A stretch of DNA of 64,000 nt from an uncultured Bacteroidales bacterium (lineage in GTDB: Bacteria > Bacteroidota > Bacteroidia > Bacteroidales > UBA11471), in assembly GCA_947593515.1 (NCBI GenBank), contig CANQDQ010000001.1:124001-188000 (forward strand). Direction: 5' to 3'. Shown one piece after another: positions 10,218 through 18,607 of this stretch (position 1 is the first letter of the stretch; every line of letters begins with the position of its first letter). Under the pieces are notes generated by a model that saw nothing but the letters and a program-made list of their open reading frames with translations, was not told where the DNA came from and did not search any database. A program made the translations under genes and the position numbers.

Positions 10218-11063
10218 ATGAAAACGAACAAAATAGGTAAAATATTCGCCGGCGTTGTGTTTGCCGGGTTGCTTGCAAGTTGTAATCAAGAAGATTACCT
10301 CGTTTACAATACCGATTTTTCGGGCATCTATTTTACGAAAGCAAGCATAAGTTATTCGTTCGGCGTTACGGAAAACGAGATACGGGAACACGTCATCGAC
10401 GTGCCAGTGCGCATCATGGGCGTGCCGACGGAAGCAGTAAGAAATTTCGCCTTTGAAATCATGCCCGACTCCACCGCCGAAAATACCCACGACGGTGTGC
10501 AATACCGCTTGGGAACGCCCCAGATACCCGCAGACTCCATCAACGGATTCATACCCGTTACCGTGCTGCGCGACGGGCTTGAAGGCACATACGATGCGGG
10601 GTACACCTCCTACAAACTCGGACTGCGACTGGTCGCCAACAATGGGTTCACGCCGACGCTGAGCGAAAAAGACCAAATATGCGTTATCACCTTCGACAAC
10701 GCCATAGCGCAACCCGAATGGTATGACGCACAAGGGAAAAAAGTATGGTTGGAGAAAGATTTGGGCGCATGGCACCCGTTGAAATTGATAAAAATGGTGG
10801 AATACTTCCACGAATTGAACACGATCCAAAACGGAACGTATCATGAAACATACGAAAAAATGGTCGCCCTCTACGGCGAAAATCTGGAACATATCCCCTA
10901 CGGCGACCCGTTCGAGTATAAAACCACGATGAAAAAGTACGTCTATAAACCGATGTACAACTACTTCAACGACTCGGCAAACGAACCGGAAATTCACGGA
11001 CTTTACCCCGACTTTCCCCTCCCGTCGGATTTTCCCAATCCGTACCCTGACGAAACCGAATAA
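10218..11063 (+). CDS. DUF4843-type lipoprotein of the SusCD cluster
   Basis: A 281-residue lipoprotein with lipobox LLASC (Cys about residue 22) followed by NQEDYLVYNT. The pattern YNTDFSGIYFTKASISYSF and the downstream beta-rich body match what I know of DUF4843 proteins, which regularly follow susD genes. In B. thetaiotaomicron a SusCD complex crystallised with bound peptides (BT2261-BT2264, from memory) carries two extra lipoproteins of this general kind. A role as an accessory surface subunit is inferred. It starts 12 bases after susD. Confidence 0.8.
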   Translation: MKTNKIGKIFAGVVFAGLLASCNQEDYLVYNTDFSGIYFTKASISYSFGVTENEIREHVIDVPVRIMGVPTEAVRNFAFEIMPDSTAENTHDGVQYRLGTPQIPADSINGFIPVTVLRDGLEGTYDAGYTSYKLGLRLVANNGFTPTLSEKDQICVITFDNAIAQPEWYDAQGKKVWLEKDLGAWHPLKLIKMVEYFHELNTIQNGTYHETYEKMVALYGENLEHIPYGDPFEYKTTMKKYVYKPMYNYFNDSANEPEIHGLYPDFPLPSDFPNPYPDETE

Positions 11064-11086
11064 AAACGCATTCAACATTCAATCGC

Positions 11087-12586
11087 ATGAAACTATATCG
11101 CATTCTCGCATTGGCAATTCCGCTGGCTCTGTCGTCTTGCTTGAACGACCGTACGACCGAAGCCACGAATCCCATTTCCGAAATAACCATTGTAGAAGGC
11201 AGCATAAAGTCGCAATACGACATCAAGAGAGATTCGACGTTGGTCATCGCTCCCGAAATCGAACAAAGCAATGTACAGAAACCCCTCACATACAGCTGGG
11301 AAGTAGACGGACAGGTATATTCGCAAGATGCGACATTGACCTATACGGGCAAAAGCTACGGCAGTTATGCGTGCCGGTTAGTGGTGGCAAATGAAGACGG
11401 AAAAGCCTTCTTCCCGTTCACGTTGAACGTAAATACGATTTATGAAGAAGGCATCACCATCATCAGCAAAACGCCCGAAGGGAAAAGCCGGCTCTCGTTC
11501 ATGCTCACCAACCCCGACGGTACGGACAGCGGCGTGTTCTACGACTACGACTGTTTCTCCAAAGTAAATTCGGAGGAGAATTTCGCTTCAAACGTTTCCG
11601 ATATGCGGCAGTGCAGCGGCAACTTGATTATTGCCTGTCAAGGTGCCGGTACAGAGGACGATTGCGCCACGATTTACTACCTGAACGAAAAGACGTTGGT
11701 TGTAGAAAATATGTTGTCGATACCCGAATACTCCGATTTCAAGCCGACCAAGATGCAAATGCCATCTACCGGTTTTGCGGGAACGACTTACCCCATTCTC
11801 TGCGAAAACGGAAAAGTATATGAATTTTCGGAAACGGAAGGCACCTTGATACCGGGCGTAAAATTTCAATCCACCTATTCGCAGTCGTGTGCCTCGTACG
11901 AAAAAGGGAATAATTATAATCTCCTTTTTTGGGACGAAGATGCCAATGATTTATGCCAAATATCCAACGGATACGGTCCCTACTATTGCAGCACGACATA
12001 CAATCTGGAACAAAATGAAGTAAATAATGAGACAAATTATTTCAACGGATACACTTTCGTAGCCATGTTCGTCCCGCGACAGACGAGAGCCCAACAGGCA
12101 ATAGATGCGGGCGAAATAGTGGTCATCGTGAAAAAATCCGGCATTCATTATGCCGTAAGACTTCATGCCAACTTCTGGGTCTACAACAGCGACAACGCCA
12201 CCACAACATTATCCGATGGCGAAGGATTCGGCTCGACAGGTATCGGCGTGAAACTTACCACCCAATCGCCATGCGTAGCCAACCAAACCTACAATACGCT
12301 ACTGTTCAGCGACGGAAAAACCAATAACGTATATCGATGGAACTATACGAATATAACTCCTTTGGCTAACGCCAAATCGATAGCTGCCGTAGGCAGCGAC
12401 AAAGCCGTCATCACCGGTATGGAGATAAGCAACGACCACAAACGGACGTATGTCGCTTATTACGAACCCGATGAAACGGGACTGAACGGACACGTAACCG
12501 TATTGGAGACCAATACCGGCAACGTTCTCGCGCAGTACGACAACGTCAGCTACCAGCCGGTGAAAATCATGTACAAAAAGAAGTAA
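11087..12586 (+). CDS. PKD-like lipoprotein of the SusCD cluster
   Basis: A 499-residue lipoprotein with lipobox LSSC (Cys about residue 18). Residues 30-125 look like a PKD/Ig-like fold (LTYSWEVDGQVY, then YACRLVVANEDG). The rest consists of beta strands with repeated short phrases that may form a propeller, which I infer only from pattern. Such proteins follow DUF4843 genes in many Bacteroidales importer clusters and may add to the outer face of the SusCD complex. It starts 23 bases after the DUF4843 gene. Its base composition is somewhat more AT-rich than that of susC. Confidence 0.78.
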   Translation: MKLYRILALAIPLALSSCLNDRTTEATNPISEITIVEGSIKSQYDIKRDSTLVIAPEIEQSNVQKPLTYSWEVDGQVYSQDATLTYTGKSYGSYACRLVVANEDGKAFFPFTLNVNTIYEEGITIISKTPEGKSRLSFMLTNPDGTDSGVFYDYDCFSKVNSEENFASNVSDMRQCSGNLIIACQGAGTEDDCATIYYLNEKTLVVENMLSIPEYSDFKPTKMQMPSTGFAGTTYPILCENGKVYEFSETEGTLIPGVKFQSTYSQSCASYEKGNNYNLLFWDEDANDLCQISNGYGPYYCSTTYNLEQNEVNNETNYFNGYTFVAMFVPRQTRAQQAIDAGEIVVIVKKSGIHYAVRLHANFWVYNSDNATTTLSDGEGFGSTGIGVKLTTQSPCVANQTYNTLLFSDGKTNNVYRWNYTNITPLANAKSIAAVGSDKAVITGMEISNDHKRTYVAYYEPDETGLNGHVTVLETNTGNVLAQYDNVSYQPVKIMYKKK

Positions 12587-12613
12587 GTCAATTTACCTTT
12601 AAATCCTTTACCT

Positions 12614-13960
12614 ATGAAACGATTTCTTATTTTTTGTCTGTCGGCATTTTGCCTGTTATCGGCAAAAGCCGAAACCGTAACCGTGTCGGGAAAAATCATC
12701 TCACACAGCAACACGGTGATAGAACTGACCTTGAGCCGCGCTGCCGTAGGCGGTATGTTCATGCAGCCCGAAACCGTAACCATCGACGACGGAAAATATA
12801 CCCTCACGCTCGACTGCGCGGCTCCCTGTTTCGCCACGCTCTACGGTACGCTGATAGACAGCCGCAACGATATGCGGCAGATAAGCCTGCCCATCTATCT
12901 GTCGCCCGACCGAAAAAAAACGAAGATGGACATCGTCGTTTCCGAAAAGGGTGCACCCGAAGTGAAGACGAAAAACCGAAACATGAAGGCGCTGGCAGAA
13001 TTCAACCGCCTGTTTTACTCCCACTATCTCACGCACTCGCTGCCGGTAGAGGAGATAAAACCTTTTTTGGACAAATTTTCCGATACGGCAAAAGACATCA
13101 TCGCCCATACCCGCTGCGACAAAGAGGTGAGCGAATACATCGAAATATGGGCTTATGCGCAAATTTTCGACTACATGAACCAGCTCTACCACATGAACCG
13201 GCGCAACGAACCGGTACTCGCCGTTCTGAAAGAGGTAAAAGCCGCTCTGCCGAAAGAGGAGGAAATTTTCGACAACGGGACGGCGATGCTTCTGCCCGGC
13301 GTGTCGCAACACGTGCGGCAGTCGCTGAAAGGCTCGGCGATAGAGGAGGTCTTGGCCGACCTGCACCGGAAATATTCCGACAAGACCGTGATAAGCGAAG
13401 TCGAAAGATTTCTGTTCGAGCGGTATATCCTCTCCTATGACTACAACAAAGATGCCCAAAAAGGCTATGAGCGACTGAAACAGATGACACGCGGCAACGA
13501 TATGTCGGATATTTATCTCGAACGCTTCCGCCTGCGCACCAATACGGTAATCGGCTCTGACGCACCCGAAGCCGTATTTGTCGATATCGAAGGCAACGAA
13601 CGGAAATTCTCCGACTTCAAGGGCAAATACCTTTACGTGGATTTCTGGGCATCGTGGTGCATTCCCTGCGTGAACGAAATACCGCATCTGCTGGATTTGA
13701 AAAAGAATCTGCAAAACAAGAATGTCGAGTTCATCGGCATTTCCATCGACAGCGACCGAGAGGCTTGGGTGAAAAAAATGCAACAGCTCAACCTGTCGGG
13801 CAACCAATTCATCATGAAAGGCAATATGCTCGCCGAGATGCTGAACATCAGAGGCGTACCTTTCTTCGTCATCTACGACAAGAACGGAAAGCTGTTGAAA
13901 TACGACGCCCCGCGTCCCAGCAACGGCGAGTTGAAAGATATTTTGGAAAGCCTGCAATAA
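12614..13960 (+). CDS. TlpA-like thioredoxin-fold oxidoreductase
   Basis: A 448-residue exported protein: signal peptide (about 1-19), a DUF4369-like beta domain near residues 22-110, a helical middle, and a C-terminal TlpA/ResA thioredoxin domain with the redox motif WASWCIPC (Cys349 and Cys352). The loop RGVPFFVIYD carries the cis-proline typical of thioredoxins. Such proteins reduce or rearrange disulfides in the periplasm. It ends the importer operon (27-base gap) and may act on cystine-containing peptides or on the cluster's own proteins; that link is inferred. A bidirectional hairpin follows. Confidence 0.85.
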   Translation: MKRFLIFCLSAFCLLSAKAETVTVSGKIISHSNTVIELTLSRAAVGGMFMQPETVTIDDGKYTLTLDCAAPCFATLYGTLIDSRNDMRQISLPIYLSPDRKKTKMDIVVSEKGAPEVKTKNRNMKALAEFNRLFYSHYLTHSLPVEEIKPFLDKFSDTAKDIIAHTRCDKEVSEYIEIWAYAQIFDYMNQLYHMNRRNEPVLAVLKEVKAALPKEEEIFDNGTAMLLPGVSQHVRQSLKGSAIEEVLADLHRKYSDKTVISEVERFLFERYILSYDYNKDAQKGYERLKQMTRGNDMSDIYLERFRLRTNTVIGSDAPEAVFVDIEGNERKFSDFKGKYLYVDFWASWCIPCVNEIPHLLDLKKNLQNKNVEFIGISIDSDREAWVKKMQQLNLSGNQFIMKGNMLAEMLNIRGVPFFVIYDKNGKLLKYDAPRPSNGELKDILESLQ

Positions 13961-13978
13961 GCCTTTTTCTCTGAATAC

Positions 13979-14016
13979 GACAGCGGCGCGAATCCCTAAA
14001 AATTCGCGCCGCTGTC
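13979..14016. terminator. Bidirectional terminator between the TlpA-like gene and cca
   Basis: A 15-bp perfect stem (GACAGCGGCGCGAAT and its complement) closes an 8-base loop between two convergent genes, so it can serve both strands. Confidence 0.8.
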
Positions 14017-14030
14017 ATTTATTATCGGTT

Positions 14031-15461
14031 TTACTTCACGGGAGTCAATCCTTTTGCTGCGGCGACTTGCAACATATAGCGGTAGGCGGCGTCGCGTTCG
14101 TTGGGTATCACGCCGTCGAGTATGGCGTCTTTGATAGCCGACTTTATGTCGCCCACCGTGCGGCAGGGCTGCAAGGCGAAAACCGTCATGATTTCCTCGC
14201 CCGACACCGGAGGCTGGAAATTGCGCACGCGGTCTTTCTCCTCGATGGTGTGCAGCTTGGTGCGCACCAATGCGAAATTGTCGAGCACACGCCGCACCTT
14301 TTCCGGATTTTTGGAGGTGATGTCGGCTTCGCAAAGCATCATCAGCGCGTCGATGTCATCGCCGGCATCGAAGAGCAGCCGGCGCACGGCAGAGTCGGTA
14401 ACCACGTCTTCGACCAGAGCAATGGGGCGCATGTGCAGCCCGACCATTTTTTGCACGAATTTCATTTTCTCGTTCATCGGCAGTTTCAGCCGCCGGAAAA
14501 TGGAGGGTATCATCTTCTCTCCCACGAAATTGTGGTTGTGGAATGTCCAGCCCGTTTTCGGGTCGTAACGCTTGGTGGCGGGCTTGGCGATGTCGTGCAG
14601 CAGCGCAGCCCAGCGCAGCCAGAGGTCGCCGCTCCGCTCCGAGAGCTGGTCGAGTACCGTGAGCGTGTGGCGGAAATTGTCTTTGTGCCCCCTGCCCTCG
14701 ACAGTCTCCACGCCTTTCAGCGCACAGAGTTCGGGAAAGACGAGCGGCAGCAGACCGCACTTGTCGAGCAGCAGAAAGCCGACGGAGGGTCGCGCCGCGA
14801 GCATGATTTTATTCATTTCGTCAATGATGCGCTCCGCCGAAATGATGGCGATGCGCTCGCGGTTGCGGGTAATGGCGTCGAAGGTTTCATCGACGATGCG
14901 GAATCCGAGCTGCGTGGCAAAGCGTATCGCCCGCATCATGCGCAGGGGGTCGTCGCTGAAAGTGATGTCGGGGTCGAGCGGCGTGCGTATAAGCCCCGCT
15001 TCCAAGTCTGCCATGCCGCCGAAGGGGTCTATCAGTTCGCCGAAATGCTCCCGATTGAGGCATATCGCCAAAGCGTTGATGGTGAAGTCGCGCCGATTCT
15101 GGTCATCGGCAAGGGTGCCGTCTTCGACGACCGGTTTGCGGGAGTCGTGCGAATACGACTCTTTGCGCGCACCGACAAACTCTATTTCATGCCCTTTGTA
15201 CTTGACTTGCGCCGTGCCGAAATTGCGGAAGACGGCGAGGTGCGCCTGCCGTCCCAGCTTCGCGGCAAAGGCTTTCGCCAGCCCGATGCCGCTCCCGACG
15301 GTTACCACATCGATGTCTTTCGACGGTCGTTGCAGAAAAATATCGCGCACGTAGCCGCCCACGACATAGCACGGCAGCGCCATTTCGTCGGCAGTCGCCG
15401 TGAGAAGCCCGAACAACGGGTGCCCCAAATGCTGCTGCAACAGCGTATCGTCGAGTTTCAT
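14031..15461 (-). CDS. cca: CCA-adding enzyme / tRNA nucleotidyltransferase
   Basis: A 476-residue class II nucleotidyltransferase. The active-site signature GGYVRDIFL, then KDIDVV (metal-binding Asp pair), lies near residues 34-51. The RRDFTINALA motif lies further on, and a C-terminal HD domain includes LLHDIAKP. The enzyme builds or repairs the 3' CCA end of tRNAs. ATG at 15461 was chosen over an in-frame TTG at 15491 because that TTG is part of a promoter-like TATCTTTG box, leaving a leader of about 20 bases. In this phylum one such protein may cover both CCA addition and polyadenylation; the sequence does not decide it. Confidence 0.92.
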   Translation of the reverse strand: MKLDDTLLQQHLGHPLFGLLTATADEMALPCYVVGGYVRDIFLQRPSKDIDVVTVGSGIGLAKAFAAKLGRQAHLAVFRNFGTAQVKYKGHEIEFVGARKESYSHDSRKPVVEDGTLADDQNRRDFTINALAICLNREHFGELIDPFGGMADLEAGLIRTPLDPDITFSDDPLRMMRAIRFATQLGFRIVDETFDAITRNRERIAIISAERIIDEMNKIMLAARPSVGFLLLDKCGLLPLVFPELCALKGVETVEGRGHKDNFRHTLTVLDQLSERSGDLWLRWAALLHDIAKPATKRYDPKTGWTFHNHNFVGEKMIPSIFRRLKLPMNEKMKFVQKMVGLHMRPIALVEDVVTDSAVRRLLFDAGDDIDALMMLCEADITSKNPEKVRRVLDNFALVRTKLHTIEEKDRVRNFQPPVSGEEIMTVFALQPCRTVGDIKSAIKDAILDGVIPNERDAAYRYMLQVAAAKGLTPVK

Positions 15462-15488
15462 TTCTTCAATCGCTTTTCTTGACGCCGG

Positions 15489-15496
15489 CAAAGATA
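15489..15496 (-). promoter_or_regulatory. -7 promoter box TATCTTTG for cca
   Basis: An exact TAnnTTTG match on the minus strand, 27 bases upstream of the chosen start codon. It overlaps the alternative TTG start. Confidence 0.65.
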
Positions 15497-15555
15497 GCGC
15501 AAAAAGCGGTAAAAGCGAAAAGCCGGACGGATAAATCGATAAAGAGACATTACAA

Positions 15556-15584
15556 AACAGCCACCCGACCGACGGTCGGGTGGC
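15556..15584 (-). terminator. Terminator after the secreted-protein gene at 15627
   Basis: An 11-bp perfect stem (GCCACCCGACC and its complement) with a 3-base loop, followed on the minus strand by TGTTTTG. It ends transcription arriving from the 15627-16940 gene and precedes the cca promoter. Confidence 0.78.
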
Positions 15585-15626
15585 TTCGAGAAAAATATCA
15601 ATTAAGGAAATATCCCCTTATACTTT

Positions 15627-16940
15627 TTATTTGACAATGATTTTGCCGTTATCCACCTGCTTGCCGTTTTCGGTAAGGGTGAAAATGTAGGTACCGGCAT
15701 GGAGTCGGCGTGCGCTTACGGCAATGCGGGTGGCATCGGGAGCGACAGTGCGCTGTTCCACCGTGCGACCGGCAACGTCGGTTACCGAGAGGGTGCGTAC
15801 GGCATTATTGGCAGACGCCTCGAACTCGATGGTGATTTCATCGGAAGGACGGGCGAGAGTGGGGAACATCTTCATGCCGGCAGGCATGGCGACTTCCTGC
15901 AACGAGCTGCTCCCTTTGTCGATGCGGTAGAGTTGAGTATAATCTTCTTCTCCATAATAGAATAGAGCTAAATAATTTTCACCATTGAAGGTGTAAATGA
16001 TGAAATCCTCTATATCCCCTCCTGTGGGTATAGAATTCAATACCGATCCGTCTTCGGAGACGATTTCCAATGCAGTTATTTTGGCAGAATAACGAGTTTC
16101 TTTATGGTCGTTTATACCGTCATCGTCATAATCGGATTCGCGTGTTTCTCCTTTTTCCACTTTACGTTTCGTAACAAAAAATTCGTATTTGTCATCATCG
16201 TTGAAAAGCGTTTGAGTCAGAATTGTCCAAAACTCGTCGGTCGGACTGTCCGAATCGGCATTTGTATAGCCTACATAATGTTCTACCTCGCTATCCGAAG
16301 TATAATAGTGAACATCGGTTTCTTCCGATGTCCAGTCTCCGGTATAGCGAACATTCTCGTAAAAGATATTTACATTATACAGTTTTCTGCCTTTCAAATA
16401 GTAATATCTTTCCGGATAATTTTTTTCAGAGATTCCGTCATGACTGAAGTAACGGGTGATAAAATAAGTGCAACCGTCATTGTCGGTATAAGTGGAATCT
16501 ATATTCCCACTTCTATTTTCAATATAGGCGATGCAATCGTCTATACTCAGTTGATAGAAGGTATCAATTTCGCCGACCTCGTTGTATTTCCCAAGTCCAA
16601 ACAATATATCATATGTAGTGTCATATTCGGAAGTGTCGCGCACGGTAATTTCCGGCGTGCGGTATTCCTTTAAGGTGTACTCTTTGAGCAGATTGCTATT
16701 ATACGAAAACTCCCGTGCCACGCTGAAACCTTTGCCGAAAATCGTAAATGAATTTGTTTCTACTGCACCTTCCGACTCCTCAGATGAGAAAGCAACCGCT
16801 TTTGCCTGCTTGTCGACAGTAAATGTTTGTGGAATGATACTTAATCTGCCACCGATTTTTTCTACCGGCGTGAGGTTCTGCGCCGAAGCGACAGCCATGC
16901 CGCCCAAGAGTAGGGCGACTGAAAATAAAAACTTTTTCAT
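15627..16940 (-). CDS. Secreted protein of unknown function with C-terminal sorting domain
   Basis: A 437-residue protein I do not recognise. It has a clear signal peptide (1-20, ending ASA). The body is rich in Tyr, Asp, Glu and Thr. It contains DYDDDGINDHKETR (about residue 274), which resembles a thrombospondin type 3 calcium-binding repeat. The last 70 residues (VRTLSVTDVAGRTVEQ, LHAGTYIFTL, NGKIIVK) match a Type IX type A sorting domain. Bases 15960-16760 are markedly richer in A+T than the sorting-domain part and the flanking genes. It stands alone between a terminator and an AT-rich upstream region. A surface or released role is likely; the ligand is unknown. Confidence 0.75.
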   Translation of the reverse strand: MKKFLFSVALLLGGMAVASAQNLTPVEKIGGRLSIIPQTFTVDKQAKAVAFSSEESEGAVETNSFTIFGKGFSVAREFSYNSNLLKEYTLKEYRTPEITVRDTSEYDTTYDILFGLGKYNEVGEIDTFYQLSIDDCIAYIENRSGNIDSTYTDNDGCTYFITRYFSHDGISEKNYPERYYYLKGRKLYNVNIFYENVRYTGDWTSEETDVHYYTSDSEVEHYVGYTNADSDSPTDEFWTILTQTLFNDDDKYEFFVTKRKVEKGETRESDYDDDGINDHKETRYSAKITALEIVSEDGSVLNSIPTGGDIEDFIIYTFNGENYLALFYYGEEDYTQLYRIDKGSSSLQEVAMPAGMKMFPTLARPSDEITIEFEASANNAVRTLSVTDVAGRTVEQRTVAPDATRIAVSARRLHAGTYIFTLTENGKQVDNGKIIVK

Positions 16941-17209
16941 ATTGTTTCTTATTAAATTGGTATATAAAGTTGTATATCCGAAAATTTTACATTATCTTTG
17001 AGCCTGCAAAGTTTTGCCATTTAATTCAAATATCCAAATTTTTTTGGAGAAAATTTTAAGAAAAAAGAAAAAATTCTATTTTTTACCGACGGGAAAACCT
17101 ATCTATGAAATCCATTCTACATACCCGTTAGCTGGTTTTCACGGCGCCACGCCTCGTCGGCGCAAGCAATGACAAGCAATTCAAAAACGCCATACGCTTT
17201 TTCACACGA
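16941..17209. other. Gene-free AT-rich stretch
   Basis: No credible gene. The first 160 bases are very AT-rich and should hold the promoter of the secreted-protein gene on the minus strand. The closest match there is GATATTTG, one base off the -7 consensus. A perfect TATCTTTG at 16993-17000 points the other way but has no gene in reach. The rest is unremarkable up to the tRNA terminator. Confidence 0.5.
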
Positions 17210-17243
17210 AAAAGGCTGCCGCCCTTTGCGCGCAACAGCCTTA
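17210..17243 (-). terminator. Terminator downstream of tRNA-Met
   Basis: On the minus strand AAGGCTG pairs with CAGCCTT across a 17-base loop and is followed by more T. It lies 7 bases past the tRNA 3' end. Confidence 0.7.
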
Positions 17244-17249
17244 AAATCG

Positions 17250-17323
17250 TAGCGGGGACGAGAATTGAACTCGTGACCTCCGGGTTATGAATCCGACGCT
17301 CTAACCTACTGAGCTACCCCGCC
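17250..17323 (-). tRNA. tRNA-Met (anticodon CAT), elongator type
   Basis: A 74-base cloverleaf on the minus strand. The acceptor stem is GGCGGGG with CCCCGCT and discriminator A. The D-stem is GCTC/GAGC, the anticodon loop TTCATAA, the variable loop AGGTC, and the T-arm ACGAG-TTCAATT-CTCGT. The CCA end is not encoded. Position 1-72 pairs as G-U, and the T-loop and acceptor do not look like an initiator tRNA, so this should be the elongator Met tRNA. The anticodon stem is weak: 31-39 is an A-C mismatch and 27-43 a U-G pair. A terminator hairpin follows closely. Confidence 0.93.
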
Positions 17324-17442
17324 ATCGACACTCCGCTTCGGGAATGCGGGGACAAAGGTACAATCTTTTTTTGAATTGAAAAAATTTTTGCTCTCTAAAA
17401 ATGTTCTGCCTGCCGATATATTTCCGAAACAGGAAAAAATCG

Positions 17443-17450
17443 TATTTTTG
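17443..17450 (+). promoter_or_regulatory. -7 promoter box TATTTTTG for yraN
   Basis: An exact TAnnTTTG match 16 bases before the yraN start codon at 17467. Confidence 0.6.
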
Positions 17451-17466
17451 TACGGACGAAGAAAGT

Positions 17467-17835
17467 ATGGCACGACACAACGAAACCGGAAAGAGCGGCG
17501 AACAACGCGCCGCCGAATACCTGCTGACACAGGGCTATACCGTGCGCGACGTAAACTGGCGCAGCGGAAAATACGAGCTCGACATCGTCGCCTACAAGGA
17601 AAATACGCTCGTGGTGGTCGAAGTGAAAACCCGAACGAACGACGACTATATGCGCCCCGAAGAGGCGGTTACGCGAGCGAAAGCCCGCCGCATCATCGAC
17701 GCGGCAGCTGCCTATGTGGCAGAATACGACCTGCCTTTCGACGTGCGCTTCGACGTCATCGCCCTGTTGAGCGACGGGGAGGGCGGCTATACGGTGGAGC
17801 ATATTCCCGAAGCCTTCTTCCCCACCCTGCGCTAA
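17467..17835 (+). CDS. YraN/UPF0102 family nuclease-like protein
   Basis: A 122-residue protein of the UPF0102 family. Typical phrases are GEQRAAEYL near the N-terminus, then YELDIVAY and VVVEVKTR, giving the D...E-x-K arrangement of restriction-endonuclease-like folds. ARRIIDAAAAYV and FDVRFDVIAL follow in the second half. ATG at 17467 gives the usual N-terminus and sits just after a promoter box. The family is predicted to bind or cut DNA (often Holliday-junction-like), but its physiological role is unsettled. BirA follows after 37 bases, probably on the same transcript. Confidence 0.88.
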   Translation: MARHNETGKSGEQRAAEYLLTQGYTVRDVNWRSGKYELDIVAYKENTLVVVEVKTRTNDDYMRPEEAVTRAKARRIIDAAAAYVAEYDLPFDVRFDVIALLSDGEGGYTVEHIPEAFFPTLR

Positions 17836-17872
17836 GCACAGGCATCGAAACGATTTCAGCCACGATGTACGT

Positions 17873-18607
17873 ATGATTATCCGCCTTTCCGAAACCGACT
17901 CGACCAACGCACAGCTGCGCCGTATGCTCGCCGACACGCCCGACCTGCCGCACGGGACGGCTGTCGCCGCCGACTTCCAGACCGCCGGACGCGGACAGCG
18001 GGGGGCATCGTGGGAGTCGCGGCGGGGTGAAAATCTGATGTTCTCGATTCTGCTGCGACCGAAGCAGATAGCGGCTGCCCGCTCGTTCACGCTCTCGCAG
18101 CTCGTGGCGCTGGCAACCGTCGAGGCGCTCGACGGGTACGTGCCCGACCTGTGCATCAAATGGCCGAACGATATTTATTACCGAGACCGGAAACTCGCGG
18201 GCACGCTTATCGAAAACGATATACGCGGCGCCGAACTGTCGGCATCGATTGCGGGCATCGGCATCAATGTCAATCAGACCGATTTTTCCACTGCACTGCC
18301 CAATCCCGTGTCGCTGGCTCAAATCGTGAATGCGCCGCTCGACCGCGACAGCCTGCTGGAAAATCTCGTCAGCCGCATTGCCGATGCGACCGCCTGCCAT
18401 ACGCCGAGCGACGACGATGCCGTCGCCGCCCGCTACCGCTCCCGCCTCTATCGGAACGAGGGTTTCCACCCCTACTACGATGTGCGGGCACAGGAAACGA
18501 TACTCGCCGCCATGGTGCGGGTAGAGCCGACCGGCACGTTAGTGCTGCGCACAACGGCGGGCGACGAACGCGCCTACACCCTCAAAGAATTGAAATACCT
18601 GCCATGA
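17873..18607 (+). CDS. birA: Biotin-protein ligase (BirA), no DNA-binding domain
   Basis: A 244-residue biotin-[acetyl-CoA-carboxylase] ligase. The biotinyl-AMP loop reads GRGQRGASW (about residues 42-50), and KWPNDIYY near 102 is the family's second signature. It starts directly with the catalytic domain, so it lacks the HTH repressor domain of E. coli BirA and should act only as an enzyme. It attaches biotin to carboxylase carrier domains in the cytoplasm. The stop overlaps the MATE start codon (ATGA), implying coupled translation. Confidence 0.92.
   Translation: MIIRLSETDSTNAQLRRMLADTPDLPHGTAVAADFQTAGRGQRGASWESRRGENLMFSILLRPKQIAAARSFTLSQLVALATVEALDGYVPDLCIKWPNDIYYRDRKLAGTLIENDIRGAELSASIAGIGINVNQTDFSTALPNPVSLAQIVNAPLDRDSLLENLVSRIADATACHTPSDDDAVAARYRSRLYRNEGFHPYYDVRAQETILAAMVRVEPTGTLVLRTTAGDERAYTLKELKYLP

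Noticed and set aside
16993-17000. Perfect TATCTTTG box on the plus strand
   Set aside because: No plus-strand gene begins within 450 bases and the tRNA on the other strand intervenes; probably chance in AT-rich DNA.
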